Shown here: positions 1 through 12,320 of the stretch, one piece after another
Layout: each line of letters begins with the position of its first letter
Numbering within the stretch: the stretch's first letter is position 1
Source of the DNA: Malurus cyaneus samueli
Lineage: Eukaryota; Chordata; Aves; Passeriformes; Maluridae
Reading direction: 5' to 3'
DNA length: 64,000 nucleotides
Assembly (NCBI GenBank): GCA_009741485.1
Contig: VKON01000103.1
Coordinates: 1,512,287-1,576,286 of the forward strand
Program-made: the position numbers and the translations under genes
Notes under the pieces: model-generated
What the model was told of the DNA's origin: nothing
The model's input: only the letters and a program-made list of their open reading frames with translations
The model's database searches: none

Positions 1-3000
1 TTATTGTATGGGATGCTGCATTTAGTGCTGTCCAGTGTGACTGCAAGGAAAAATATCTTCCATAACATTGATTCCTCTTGGCTTCTGATGTGGAATAAAT
101 GCATTGCTGTGGTATTGAAGTGGCTATGAACTCTGAAACATTGCAGTATGAAGCACATTTCTAAGTTAATTTGGGGTATGAATTAATTTTTCAGCCAGCC
201 AGCCAGTCCTTGGTATCGATCCCAAATTCCAAATTAATTGGGCCAAATTTACATTTAATCTTTTGGGGCCTTTTTTATTTTTTAGAAATAAAATGCTGAA
301 AACTGTTGTGTCAAGTTGAACAAAATGTTTCTCTCAAACCCCAAACTGAATGTTTTGTTTCAGTATCTTGAGAAAAAAAAAGAGCAAAGGGATTGCAGGG
401 TACAGATCTGCTTAACAAAGAAGTCTTGTCTTCAGAAATATGGAATGAGAGCATTTGGGCTGCAGAAAGTGCAAGTTCAATTTTCTCCTCTCTCTGGTGC
501 AATTCCAGTGAATCATTTTCATAACAAACAAGTACAGCACGGAGATTTCCACCAGGCAAGCAAATCACATTTTTATCTACAGATACAGGAATGCTGGTTT
601 TTTTTTGGGTTTTTTTTTCATTACACCAGATAAATCAGAAAAACTGATACTGCTGGTGCTGGAAGAGCTTGGTCAGTGGCCACCTACTGCAGGCACTGAA
701 TCTGTCAGGAACAAGACTGCAGACACCCTTGGTATTATTAGTGCATTATACCTTAAATCACTTACTTTTGATTTACTGGTTGAGGTTTCAGTGAGAACGA
801 AGATGAACAAAAGCTGCTGCTCTTTGTAGAGTGTCTGAAGTGAGGTTTTTAGCCTGTGCTCTGGTCTGAAATTTGAGTTCTGGTTGACAACACAGTGAAA
901 ACTCTGTAAGTGAACTACAGAATTCAGTGGACACAGACCATGGATATTGTAATGAACAAACTGCCTTCAAAGCATAAAAAGTGTAAAATTTTCAGCCATG
1001 GGACAGTCACATTTCACATTTCAGAGATCTACTGTTTCCTACAATCAGCTGACAAAAATAGATCCTGGTAAAACACGGATCTATTGGATGTGTGATACAA
1101 TTGGAGAAGCATCTACTAAAGAAAACTTTGGATAGGGTGGGTCACTAACTTGAGGGAAGTGCTTATCTCCTTTATTTGTTTCCATTAGGTAACAAGCAGA
1201 GCAAAATAGCACTCTAGTATCCTATTTTATTTTCCAAAATAAGAGATGGACTCAGAAAGACGTACATCTACAACAGTTTTCTGCAAGCAACTGATTTTTT
1301 CTTATTTAAGGAACATATGGCTTAGTGTATATCAACATTTTAATAAAAACGAGGTAATGATCTGAAAGGTTGCTTCCCTTTACAATTTTTTTTTTAAATA
1401 TCATGTAAGCAAACAATTTTTGTAAATGACATCTCTCATTGCACTCTGCTGTGATAATTTAAAGTTCACAGCCATCATTATTTCAAGAGATTAATTCTGT
1501 TTAAATAGTCAATTGAGCAGAACAAGATGTTAGTGGGATAGTTAGCTGTGTGTCACAATATACTAGATAAAGGATTATATCCCACTTAAGAATTAATAAC
1601 ATTTTAAACCTCTACATAAACTATTTTTTTTATCAATAAACATGTCTCTGACAGAGGGCCAGATGCACTCACAGGTCTTAATTGTTCAATCCAGTGACTA
1701 ATCCCCACTTGATCAAGATTTTACTGACTTAGCAGCTGTCTGGAGAGTGACAAATTTATGATTCAATTGCAATTTCATCTTCAACTTGAAACTGCGTGAT
1801 CATTTGTGGGAATTAGCTACCTGATAAGATAACGAGGGTGGAAAAAGTGCACATAATTCTGCGCAGCAGAATCAGAGTGTTGCAGAACTCCTTAGGATGC
1901 ACTGGAAAGACACAAATGGCCATTAAGGGATTAGCCCATCACTGATTGAGTGGCTGCACAGAGTTGAGGTTTGTTAAATCACTGGAGTCCTAGGTCATTA
2001 TCCTTGGATACAGGAGACAGTTGAATCTGTGGCCAAACACATGAGCAGTAAATTGGAGTGAATGGATTGTGCCAAAAATGAAAAACAAAAAAAAAAATGC
2101 TGAACCCTTATTCTTCAAGTGTTCAAATTTCCAGGTCATACCCCAAGTTTTTTTCTTTCTTGGCATAAAAGATATTTTTTCACTGCCTTTAGTATCAGCA
2201 TATTCTTGTCTCTGTAATCTCTTTTGAGTGTATTGCTTCCCCTCAATGCTATCAAATTTGTGCTTAGTTAACAAATGCTGGAACTTAGATGACATTTCAG
2301 AAATGGATTAGGAAAGCAGTGTTAGGAATTTCCCTCTCCAGTTTCAATGGCTTGTGCACAGTTACTACTAAATATGCAATTAAAATAAACGAGTTTCCCT
2401 CATTTGGGTTTTGTAATGATAACATTTTTTTAAGCCCCTTCAATTGTTTTGTGTGCCATTATATGGGAATCAATAGAGGGTTGTTTATTTTTGAGACCTA
2501 TGACAAAAGTAATGCTTTTGTTAAAAATAAATACAAATCCAATGGTTTCTTCTGATGGAAGAAATAATAAAATGTTGCAGGAATAGCACAACATTCCTTG
2601 AACACGTGTCGATGCAGCTGATGAGTAAAATTAACAGATGAGCAATTCCACTTCAGGGCCCTGTAGCAGTAAAGACTACTTGGAAATTCAAATTAATAGC
2701 TTGAATATGTCAAATTTTGGGATTTTTGCAGTGCTGGCTGTGGCCTTTGGCTAGCCTGAACAAGCCCAAGGCCCCGTGGGGCTATTTCTCTGTGAGTTGA
2801 ACTTAGTGATCTCTATTCCCAAAGTGTAGATGCATCTAGTATTCAGCTTATCTCAGTCTAGAGGGACACATAAGTTTAGAGGGGCTCATTTCCTGAAGCA
2901 TTTCACGAGAAATTTGTGAGCTGGTAGATTGGAAAATTCACCTTCACAGAGGTATGCTTAATTTTTAGCATGTAATGAACAATTTTCACTTGTTAACATG

Positions 3001-4369
3001 ATAATAAAATATGCAGTATGGAACAGAGATGGAGCTGGAGGCCAAACCTGAATATTGACAGAGAAGGATGGTGAATGTATACAGAAATAAAAGTCTTAGG
3101 CCAGGTAAGCTTACTTACCTGAGCCCCAAAAATGTCCTTTTTGGCCCAATATTCATGCCTGGGTGGGTAATATTTTGTTATTTCCCAGTTCTTTTGCCCT
3201 CTACCAAGCCCATTTTAAAGTCAGAAACAATAATTTGCCTGAGTCTTTGAGAAAGTGCTAATACCTAAAATAGAAATTAAAAGAATTCAGCCCAACTGAC
3301 TTTAGTGGGAATAGGAACAAGATAAAATATGGGCTAACATAAGTTAGGAAGAAATAAATTAAAAGTTAAAATTAATACCCCAAAAAGAATCACAGAGGAA
3401 ATTACTGATTTGTAGATTTGGACATTACTCTAATGGCAAGCCTGAAGGTTTAGCTGTTTTTAGTTTCAGCTTACACTAGCTGAAAATCTTTATCCACATT
3501 TTAAATGTTGAAATCCTTGGCCATTTCTGCTTTCTAAGATTCAACTGATCACTAGAAAATTTGGATTGTGGGTAGACTCGGAGAACAAGCTGAAAGGAAG
3601 AAAAGTGCAAGAAGAAAATCAATCTGCCAAATTAGACAGAGCAAAGGAACAGGAAGAAAAACAGGAAATAACCTAATAAAATATAGTGGAAAATAAATAA
3701 CTTCCAGTGCCCCAACAATTTCCTCTTACAAAAAGTATTGGCAGCATAAAGCAAATTACAGGCACATTTCTGTCTGACTATGGAAAGTCAGCTATTTAGG
3801 GACAACATATGGCATTTCCTCCCCATCCACCACTAAATGCAGATAACAGTGTCAAGTTTGAGTCTGGGAGTCCCTCAGGTAAAGATCAGAGCACAAGTAT
3901 GACCCAAGCAAAGCAAGTTGAAGAAAGAACCAGATGGTTATTGAGGGTGAACTTTTTGAGGTGAAATCTCTACCCAGTTTGATTAGTCCGTTCTCAGGGC
4001 CTGGTGTCATGGAAAAGTACAGGAAAAGTACAGGAAAACTGAAGGAATGAAGGCAACACCTCTGTGCCTCAGCATCCTAAACTTCTGGAGATATGGACAG
4101 CCAGGCACAGAGGCTTTTTGGGACTAGAGCATGGAAGATAGATTTATGAACTCACTAGGTACTGATCTCCATTCTTTTGGGTAGCAAAGAGGCCAGGGAC
4201 TCTCAGCGATAGCATTTATTTAGGAATGATGCCACAGTGCCACCAAGTTATTAAAGTTGTTCTCCCAACATACAAAGATACCTGACTGAGAACAGCAATC
4301 CTCCCTCAGCTGCAGGAAGTTTGGCAAATAAGTAACGAATCTGTTTTCAAGTGGAAGCCTCCTTCTGCA
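1..4369. other. Noncoding AT-rich DNA, no gene recognised
   Basis: All frames are broken by frequent stops and no open frame resembles a known protein family. There are T and A homopolymer runs, for example near 601-620. A near-palindrome around 3100-3121 places good splice-donor strings on both strands (CAG|GTAAGC on plus, CAG|GTAAGT on minus). Neither is paired with a convincing acceptor, so I call no exon here. A short stretch at about 3283-3315 resembles an ancient amniote repeat and is listed separately. Confidence 0.6.
3283..3315 (+). repeat. Possible ancient amniote interspersed repeat fragment
   Basis: The stretch has the pattern 'CCCAACTGACTTTAGTGGGA'. It resembles the CCCATTGACTTCARTGGGA core I recall as widespread in old turtle and bird repeats. 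It is short and diverged, and only an alignment to a repeat library could confirm it. A similar core occurs at 40401-40441. Confidence 0.25.
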
Positions 4370-4680
4370 GTGTTTACAGTTTTTGCACTCTACAGAGTGT
4401 GATTTTAAAGAGGCTCAGCGCTTGCTTCGAATTATTAAAGTAAACATTGTAGCACTAGTTTTCAGCCAAAACCAACAGGAGTGTAATTAACTTGAGTAAC
4501 TCCGAGCTGAGCAACAACATGCATCATTTACTTATTTCTCTGTGTTTAACTGATCCTCCATGGAAGCAGAAAGCACATTGGAATTGCAGCTCAGTCCTGT
4601 GAAAGTTAAAGTGTGTGCTTTAAATGAGCCAGTAATTCCACAGGTGAATGCAAACACAGTGTTAATAGTATGATTTATTT
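4370..4680. promoter_or_regulatory. Candidate conserved noncoding element
   Basis: The block is neither low-complexity nor repeat-like. It contains several homeodomain-type TAATTA/ATTA cores, a small inverted repeat (CACTCT..AGAGTG near 4388-4401) and a few retained CpGs (near 4420, 4430 and 4502) in a CpG-poor background. This composition is typical of developmental enhancers, but conservation cannot be seen from a single sequence, so the call is inference only. Confidence 0.18.
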
Positions 4681-7600
4681 GTATATGTTTCACCCTATAC
4701 ATAGATGCTAAGAGATACAGAAGAAAATAAATTAATCACAAAGTTAACGTGACTATGGAATGCATTTTATAAAACCAGAATTTTTAGAAATACATGCATT
4801 TTCAGCGTAAAGTTTATCATCAAGTGGAATAAAATTACTGTCTTTCACAATACTAAAAAAAAAAAAAAATAAAAAGAGCTGCTTTTTAATTTACATCATT
4901 TCTAGCTTTAGAATGACAAAATGAACCAGGGCGTACCATGCTACGATTTCACCCGTTGACACAAAGGAAAAGGATAGAACAGACATAATACATCTGGTTT
5001 ACGACTTTTAATTGCCTTTGTGACCCAGTTCATACCAAATCCTCTCAAGGCAAAGTCTCTTTCTTTGTATGCATCATGGGGCTAAATCTCTATCTGAAAT
5101 ATGTTGCTTAAAAAAACATCGCCATGTTAAAAAAGTAACAATATTTCTTGCTCACATAAATCTTTAGTACTTGCAGGTGACCTGAGAAAGTGAGAAGTGG
5201 AGAGTTCAGTTGTCTGGTGAATGAGTATGCTAAACTTTCCAAATAAAAGCTGCTCCTAAAGCACCAGATTCTTTCAGCAATTAATCACTACACTGTTGTT
5301 TATTAGGAAGACACGCCTGGAATTTTTTAGTAACTCAGGTAACCTTTCATGGTTTGATGGATACAAAAGATAATTGTGTCTGCAGTGATTTAATGGGGCT
5401 CTCTGATGTAATATAGCAGTCTGTAACTACTGAGTTGGTATCTCTATCCTGGGAATAGGGAAGGGATGTTGGAGGAGGGCATGTGTACAGAAACACACCG
5501 TTGTAAAAACAAGCTATTGCTAATCAGTTACAAGAAATATTTTCTATGCCAGAACAGACTGCTGGGGTAACAGCTCTGAACTTTCCTAGCAGACTGGAAA
5601 TCCTGTGGCAATGCTGAGCAACTGCAGCCAAGAGATTTGATTGAATCAAGGAATGAGCAATGTGCTCAGCACCATATCCCGTGGATACTCAATACTTATC
5701 TTTCCTAAACTCTCAGTATTGACACTCTTTAAAGGGATGGCAGCATGAATCCTCAAGAATTTTGCTGCAATGAGGAGGTGAATCACTGTGTATGCGACAG
5801 TGTGGGCATCAGATTGTGGTGATGATAGTTATTTTTGTAAAAATATAAAGGCTTCTGAGATGTAAACAGTGCCTTCCTCAACTGTAACCATCCTCTCTCG
5901 GAGCCAGGCACAGATCTCTCCCTCACACCCAGCACAGAAGGGATTTAACTGAGTTCTGTGACCAGCAGTGCTATTTCCTAACACCAGTGTCACTCACTGC
6001 TCAGGCCATTAGAACATCAAATGTAATTTAATAGAATCTCACTGTCTCCTCAAAACAACCTCTTTAAAATTCCTTCTTAACTCCCCAGTTTTGTAAAGTT
6101 TGACAATCAGACAACTACTGTTTTTTATTTAACTATTCAAGTCCTGTCTGACTTTCAAAATGGCAATGTAAAATGTCTCATTCAATGAACCTGTTCCTTC
6201 AGCTGAATATAGCAACTTTATTTCAAAACAATGCATTTCCTTTGGGGGTTTGTTTGTTTTGTGTGCATGTGCTCTTCCTAGAACAGCTAACCCTGGGCAA
6301 ATTGGATGTAATTCTTTCTTGTGCTGCTCAGCAGTAAGTATTTATTAGGTTCCAGCTGTATGGTCTGTCAGAAAACACTCCCATTCACAAAACTGTTGAA
6401 TAAGTCTGTAATCTACACTCTGTTTAGAAATGATGGATTTGCTGAAGTGCATTCCTGAATTAGAACCAGAGAGGTTGAAATGAAGGTGGTGAGCTCTCAC
6501 AAATGTACCTGAACTATTATTTTCTGCAATAGTGTGAAAAGCACGAAACTCTCTCCTTTAACTATGAAGATCCAATGAACTTGGAAAGCTTGGAAAGCTG
6601 GCAGAAGGGAAAGATGAGGTTCTTATTTCCAAACACTTCTGGATGTGGAACAAGAAGCAGTTAGCATAAAAATCCACAGTGGTTTTAGACATGCTCAACT
6701 TATTAGTGGTAGCTAGAAACTTTGGATGCTTCCATTTTTAAGCAGCCAAGTAGAGACATACTAAAGACATATTATTTTCTGAAAGAAAGTTATCTGGAAT
6801 TGCTCATCTGTCCTCTGAAAAATGCCAATCTTTATTTCGTGTTGTAGAACCAAAAGCTTGATCAGCATTAGGAACTTTGGCAACATCAACATCAGGGAAT
6901 ACAGTTCATGCTGTTTACATGTGCTCTGAACTACCTTTACTTTCACAACATTTTCACCAGTAGTTTCTTCAGGTAACTCAGTGTTTCCAAATGTTTGTAG
7001 CAGCTGCTATCCACTGTTGGTCTGGGAAATATAGGAAAATTTGAAGGCATGTATGTGCAAAAATTACAAGAATTCCTGGTATGATTTTTCCATACTCCAA
7101 CTCTGATACCATTATATATTAAATAAATAATCATCGCTATATTTCCTTTTTTTTGGTCTCTTTTAAAATATTAGCTATAGATTTTCAATGCTCAGGTAAG
7201 ATTTTTATGTTGATTTAAAACAAATGTGAATTAATCCTGCAAGATGCTGGACGCCATCCATTTCCATTCATCATTTCCCAAGTTTTGCTGCTTTCTTGTG
7301 AGAATGAAGTCTTTGCAGGAAAGAAGGTGACCTTGGGATTTATTCTTTTCACATGGAAGCAATACATACTGAAGGTGCAGAGGTATTTCCAAGAAATACT
7401 CATTATTTTGTTATTACAACCTGTTCAAACTCTTTGCCCTATGCCAGGATTTTATTTGCTGATATTAAGGGAGCATCCTGCACCCTGTGGATAAAGAAAA
7501 GGACAGTCACTCATCACCACACTCCTGTAAACTATAATTTCTCTTTTACACAGGAAAATTAACCTAAACCAACAGTCTGAGCAGACGAAACTTCTCTTTG

Positions 7601-9091
7601 CATGTGAACTGTGCAAATGTTACAGTAGTTAGGAACTTGGCACCAGTGGATGAGCTATTTGCACACAGGTCACCTTCCATATCTTCTCCAGCATACTGTT
7701 ACGTGACAAAATGGTTTATATCTTAATGCAAGGAATTTATTTTTTACTGTAAAACAAATGATAATGAGTAGCTCTTTAAACTAATGTTTTATTTCCAGTG
7801 AGTCAAAGTTTTGGCATTTGTTTAGTGGAAAAAGCATTAATCTTCACCATTGAAACAGAGAGCTGGTTGACTAAATATGACCTGACAAAATTAATTTTGA
7901 AAACCATTAACAGATCTTTCTCATCAAATTTTAAATGGTTCTTATTTGCTATTGACTTTTAAGGACTAATATTTATTTTTTTCTATTCAGTTTCAGTTGC
8001 CATGTCACTTGAAACATTGACTTCCAGAACCAAGAAGAAAGACACATTTAAGATGTTTGTTTATGTGTAAAGGAACTGTCGGATGTAATAGGAACAAACA
8101 TTTGTTACTTGCATTTAACCTTTGGTTAACTAATAATGCTCTGAGTTGTAGTTCAGGAGGAAGAAATGTTTGTTCCCAGCTGTGTAATACAGACAAGCCT
8201 TGAGGGCTGTTGTGAAGTTCTTTGAATTATTTTTTTCTCCTCTGTCCTGCTGGGAAATGTACAGAAATTGATACAAGACCCTGCTATCATTCATGTGGCA
8301 GCAGACTAGGAATGACTGCTAGAATGTCCGGGACATGCTTTATGTTTAGTGCTGACAAACTAAGCAAGACAAATATGATTTATGGGACAATAGTTCAGAT
8401 GGGGAATGAATGGAGATGTCTTGGTGAAAATATCAGCATAAGTAGGCTGTGAGAAGGAAGTGGTTTTAAGGAAGGATCTAAAGGAGATTTGGCATGTGGC
8501 AGATGGGAAGTTATTCAAACTATAAGAGGCAACATGGAAAAAGAAGTGAAGCTGAGAGTGGGAGAAAAATATGAAAGGAACAGTAGGACAGAAGGGCACT
8601 GGAAAAGTCTGCTGTTCCTTTCTATGTAAAACTAATCAAATACATCTTCATGACCTGCAAAGAAAGGTGACTAATGAACTTCTGGTGAATTCTGCTGTAT
8701 CTACTGAGACAATAATTAATAACATTTCAGCAAATGTCATCAAGTCTTTCAAAGCTGGATATTTCTCCTTAATTAAACAAGAACTTAGAATCTGAAAAAA
8801 AAAACTCCGGTGTCTTTATTTTTGTTACTGCACTTTTATGCAAGAGCCTGTTCCTGTTTGGTAGAGTTTATTGTCTGGTTGGACAAAGAATGGGCAAAGG
8901 GAAATATTAACCAGAGATTTGTATTACAGAAGAACAAAGAGACCTGCCAGAGTCAGGTGATTTGCCCAAGGACGTGAAGGAACCTGAAATGGTGGTGAAA
9001 CTGAAACTCAGTATGAGAACCTGCAATTCTTCCATCAGGTAACAAATGCAACACCAGCTTCCCAACAGCTAAAGATCAGTCATGCCCATTC
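4681..9091. other. Noncoding DNA, nothing recognised
   Basis: No frame is convincingly coding. A donor-like CTCAG|GTAAGA lies at about 7196 and follows a pyrimidine tract at 7142-7165, but any exon between them would be only about 15 nt, so I do not call one. I see no repeats other than short A and T runs. Confidence 0.6.
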
Positions 9092-9163
9092 CTGGTTTGA
9101 TATATATATATATTAATCTTATATATATTAATATATAATATATAATATATATTTCTGGTTTGA
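9092..9163. repeat. AT palindromic block between 9-bp direct repeats
   Basis: A 54-base stretch made almost only of TA, TAA and ATTA units (9101-9154) is bounded on each side by the same nine bases, CTGGTTTGA (9092-9100 and 9155-9163). The core is self-complementary and could form a cruciform or hairpin. The flanking repeats could be target-site duplications of a tiny insertion or the result of slippage expansion. No transposon termini are visible. Confidence 0.6.
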
Positions 9164-9400
9164 CTCCATATATTATCACTACACACATCAGGAATGTCCT
9201 AGATCACTTTGGAAGGTTAAATGCATACTTGCAGGTAGGAAACTAAATGTAATTTTACTAATTTCTTTGTAGAGTTTTATTCTATTTCAACTTTTTTTCC
9301 TTTGCTTAAAAAACATGTGCAGCTTTGCCTGCACCTTCCTAAGTAGTTTTTCCCTGCCTGGTCTTGCAGGTGACACAAGCTTTGGAAATCCATTTGTTTT

Positions 9401-9562
9401 CTGTTTCTCTGGTTAATTTTGATTTTGCAGGGCATGCCATACTGATCAGGCAGGGAGGAATCCTTTCCTTGAGCTGACTCATTTCTGTTTCTCTGGTTAA
9501 TTTTGATTTTACAGGGCATGCCATATTGATCAGGCAGGGAGGAATCCTTTCCTTGAGCTGAC
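9401..9562. repeat. Two-copy tandem duplication, 84-bp period
   Basis: The first 78 bases of each copy (9401-9478 and 9485-9562) differ at only two positions, both transitions. Six bases separate the copies. The near-identity indicates a recent tandem duplication. The overlapping minus-strand open frames repeat the same peptide because of the duplication and are not evidence of coding. Confidence 0.85.
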
Positions 9563-11924
9563 CCCTGTTGTCCAGCACCTCTCCCTTCCCAAACTCTCCC
9601 TCTCTGATGTATTAACTAATGATCATCATTAGGCCAAGATGTACACATGTAGAAATTATATGTATTTAAGGAAAAAAAGGAAAGAAATAGCTCCAGAATA
9701 AAAGCTGCCAGGATCCCCAGTGTTGTGAGTGTGGCAGGTTTTACACCCCATAGCAGCACACATTCAGTTTACCTTGGTTTTAAGGCTCAGTTTACCCTCT
9801 TACTTAAATAACTCAGTGAGGAATCTTCTGGCTTGAGGGTAGTGCAGCCATAAAATCTTTCTCTGCACTATTCTGAGAATGAACTTTATTCCATATCTTA
9901 TCTTCTGCTTGAAAATGAACATCCTTTCTATTCTTATCGTGTTTCTGCTCTTTTTTGCATTGTTGAGTGTCAGCCATATTCTGCTTGGCAGTTAGTGAAG
10001 TTGTTCCTGCTCGGCTCTCTCTTTTTGTGCTGAGTTACCTTTGAAATTCAGTTTTCTTTTTATGATTGTGCTGTAGGGGCCTTTTTAATAATCTGTCCAG
10101 GGTTAATACTTCCATGAAATCCAGTGTTGCTCTGATATACCCACCTCTTTCTCATTAGATGGTACCAATCCTTCAGTATGATGCAATAGAGTCCATAGAC
10201 AAGAAAAACTCCAGATAAATATATTCCACAGTGCTTCATACTAAAACGAGTCTTGGATGATGTGACAGCACGGTATTCACCTTCATGCCATGTCTAGTTT
10301 TTCTCAAAGGAAAGAGAAAAAAAAAAGCTGGATGGATTTCCTTGCTTACTGGTAGAAGCACAGCTCTTGGCAAGCTGGGCCCTGTCAAGGCTTTACTTGG
10401 AACTTCCAACAGATATTTTGGTTAAAAACCCTTAAATCTTTCCTTTGGTTAACAACAGCATGCAGTAAGTGAAAAAAAGAAAAGGAAAATGTGAATTTAA
10501 ATAACTGGACTTTTTCTTCCAGATGAAAATCTTCATGTAACCTACAGAAGTAAGAATACAGCTTACATTCACTTTATTCACTATATTTATACAGGGAAGC
10601 CGGTAACTAATTGGCCAATCTGTAATGTTTTTGGAGTGATTCCACTATAAATACACTCTTTATAATTAAACTAACCAGCTGATTTATAGGACCTGCAGTT
10701 CAGATGCTGCTACACTTAGGGGATTTTGTTGCATTTCTTTTAATAATAGTCATGGTCTTTTTGGCTGGAGAAATTTAAATTCAGCAAATCTTTGGAGATA
10801 AAATTGCTTGCAGGTGTTGCAGAGTTGTAGTTTTAAAGTTTGGCTGGGGTGATAATCCTTTCAATGTATGGAAAAGCTTATATGAAACTGCAAGAATTAA
10901 AAGAGCATGGCTTAAAAAAAATTTAGAGTATCCTACCTTTACTACTTTAATGGCTTTCAAAATGCTAATGGACAGATTTTGTAGTGAGCAGTGTGAAGTC
11001 AGTGAAGCTCTCACAAGCTTCTGTGGAGGGAGTCACACTGGCTTCTGTGGAATTTGGGTGGGGTTTTGTGCTTGTGAATTTATTTTATAAAATTATCTGA
11101 GAAGTGGAATAAGTACTTGTAGGCATAATCGCTGGGTGGAGGGTTTTTCTGTCTGGTAATTTACAGTTTTCTTTTTCAGAGTTGTCATGGAGACTTAAAT
11201 ATTGTAATAGTATAAATGAATTGATGAAATATGCATGTTCTGTAGAAAGTAGTTTTGGATTGAAGCTCTGAATTAGAAGTGAAATCTGCCTGCCTTGCAG
11301 CTTCTTCCCTATTTGCTTGCTTGGTTTTTGGTTTTTTGGGATTTTTAAGCAGTTTTCTTTAGGCACCTTGATATAAAAGGTTACTTCTTTTACAGTAATG
11401 ATTACATTTCAAGCTCTTTGTTTTTAAATAATGCTAGCTGTAGGAGCAAAGCTTGCTAATCACAGATAGAAGATGGTTGTATTTAACTTTGTGTTTTGCA
11501 AATATGAAAATAAATGCTTTCAGAGTCCTTAAGGAGGTAAGAGTCCTGGGTATTGGGGAAGGTGATTTCCAGACAGCAAATACAGGAAGTGTTACAGCTG
11601 TGCTAATCTGGAAAAACATCACAGCAAACTGTGACAACAATCCGGGCTTGAGGATCTTCCAGATTTCTGCAGAAGGATCACTTTTATCAGCGAGACAACC
11701 AAGTTCACAAGATTTATAAATTCCTCTCAGTGTATTTCAGTGAGCACTGCAACCTACTATATTCCTCAGAATGGAAGAAAATCCGCAAAAGAAAGCTGAA
11801 GTTTAATATTTTCTTACAGCCTTTGAAATGAATCAAGAGGCAGGAGCACAGAGAGGCTTATATGTTGCTCTCTAATAATGTATTATTTAATTTGCAGTCT
11901 TGCTGTATTATGAAGCAAGATAAC
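9563..11924. other. Noncoding DNA, nothing recognised
   Basis: There is no supported gene. A good acceptor (TTTTTCTTCCAG, ending 10522) sits 27 nt before a donor (AGAA|GTAAGAAT). The enclosed piece is very short and carries an in-frame stop in its ATG frame, so I treat it as a decoy pair. AGGAG|GTAAGAG at about 11535 has no good acceptor. Confidence 0.6.
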
Positions 11925-12320
11925 CGAAATGAAGCTGCCTCATCCCCACAAATATTTGGATATTGCAGCTGAGGGTACTATAGCAATCAGGCTGCAGCTG
12001 TCACCAATTTTGTCTTTAAAAAGGCCCTGCAAAGTCTGTGTTGAGCGGCTGCGTGAAAAGTGCTGGGCTGTGGAGGGTGAGAGTGGCTGGGCTGAAAAGA
12101 GCTCTCTTTTTTTTTTTTCTTTTTCTTTTTTTTTTTTGGAAGATGCTCATTTGAGGTCTGAAAAGCAGCCGTTCCCCTGCAGACTGAGGATTTGTAAACC
12201 TTTCCTGAATTTTGGCAAGGAGGATCAGCAGCATCATCAGCCTTACCCGACTGCTCCCTCTTGTGCTGGCTGCTCTCGGATCCGCTCCCGGCCACGGTTT
12301 GGATATTTTAATGGTAAATT
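11925..12320. promoter_or_regulatory. CpG-retaining segment, candidate regulatory element
   Basis: Base composition shifts to higher GC with retained CpGs (GAGCGGCTGCGTG near 12042 and a CpG cluster at 12278-12296), interrupted by a T-rich pyrimidine tract at 12107-12138. Open frames of 100-133 codons cross it in several phases on both strands. They run through the T/A tract as poly-F or poly-K and are not credible proteins. A conserved element or an old promoter is possible but unproven. Confidence 0.2.

Noticed and set aside
9277..9578. Minus-strand frames with a repeated peptide block
   Set aside because: The repetition simply reflects the 84-bp tandem DNA duplication. Two frames show it equally.
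10523..10549. 27-nt segment between a good acceptor and a good donor
   Set aside because: It is too short to judge and contains a stop in its ATG frame, so it is most likely a decoy splice pair.
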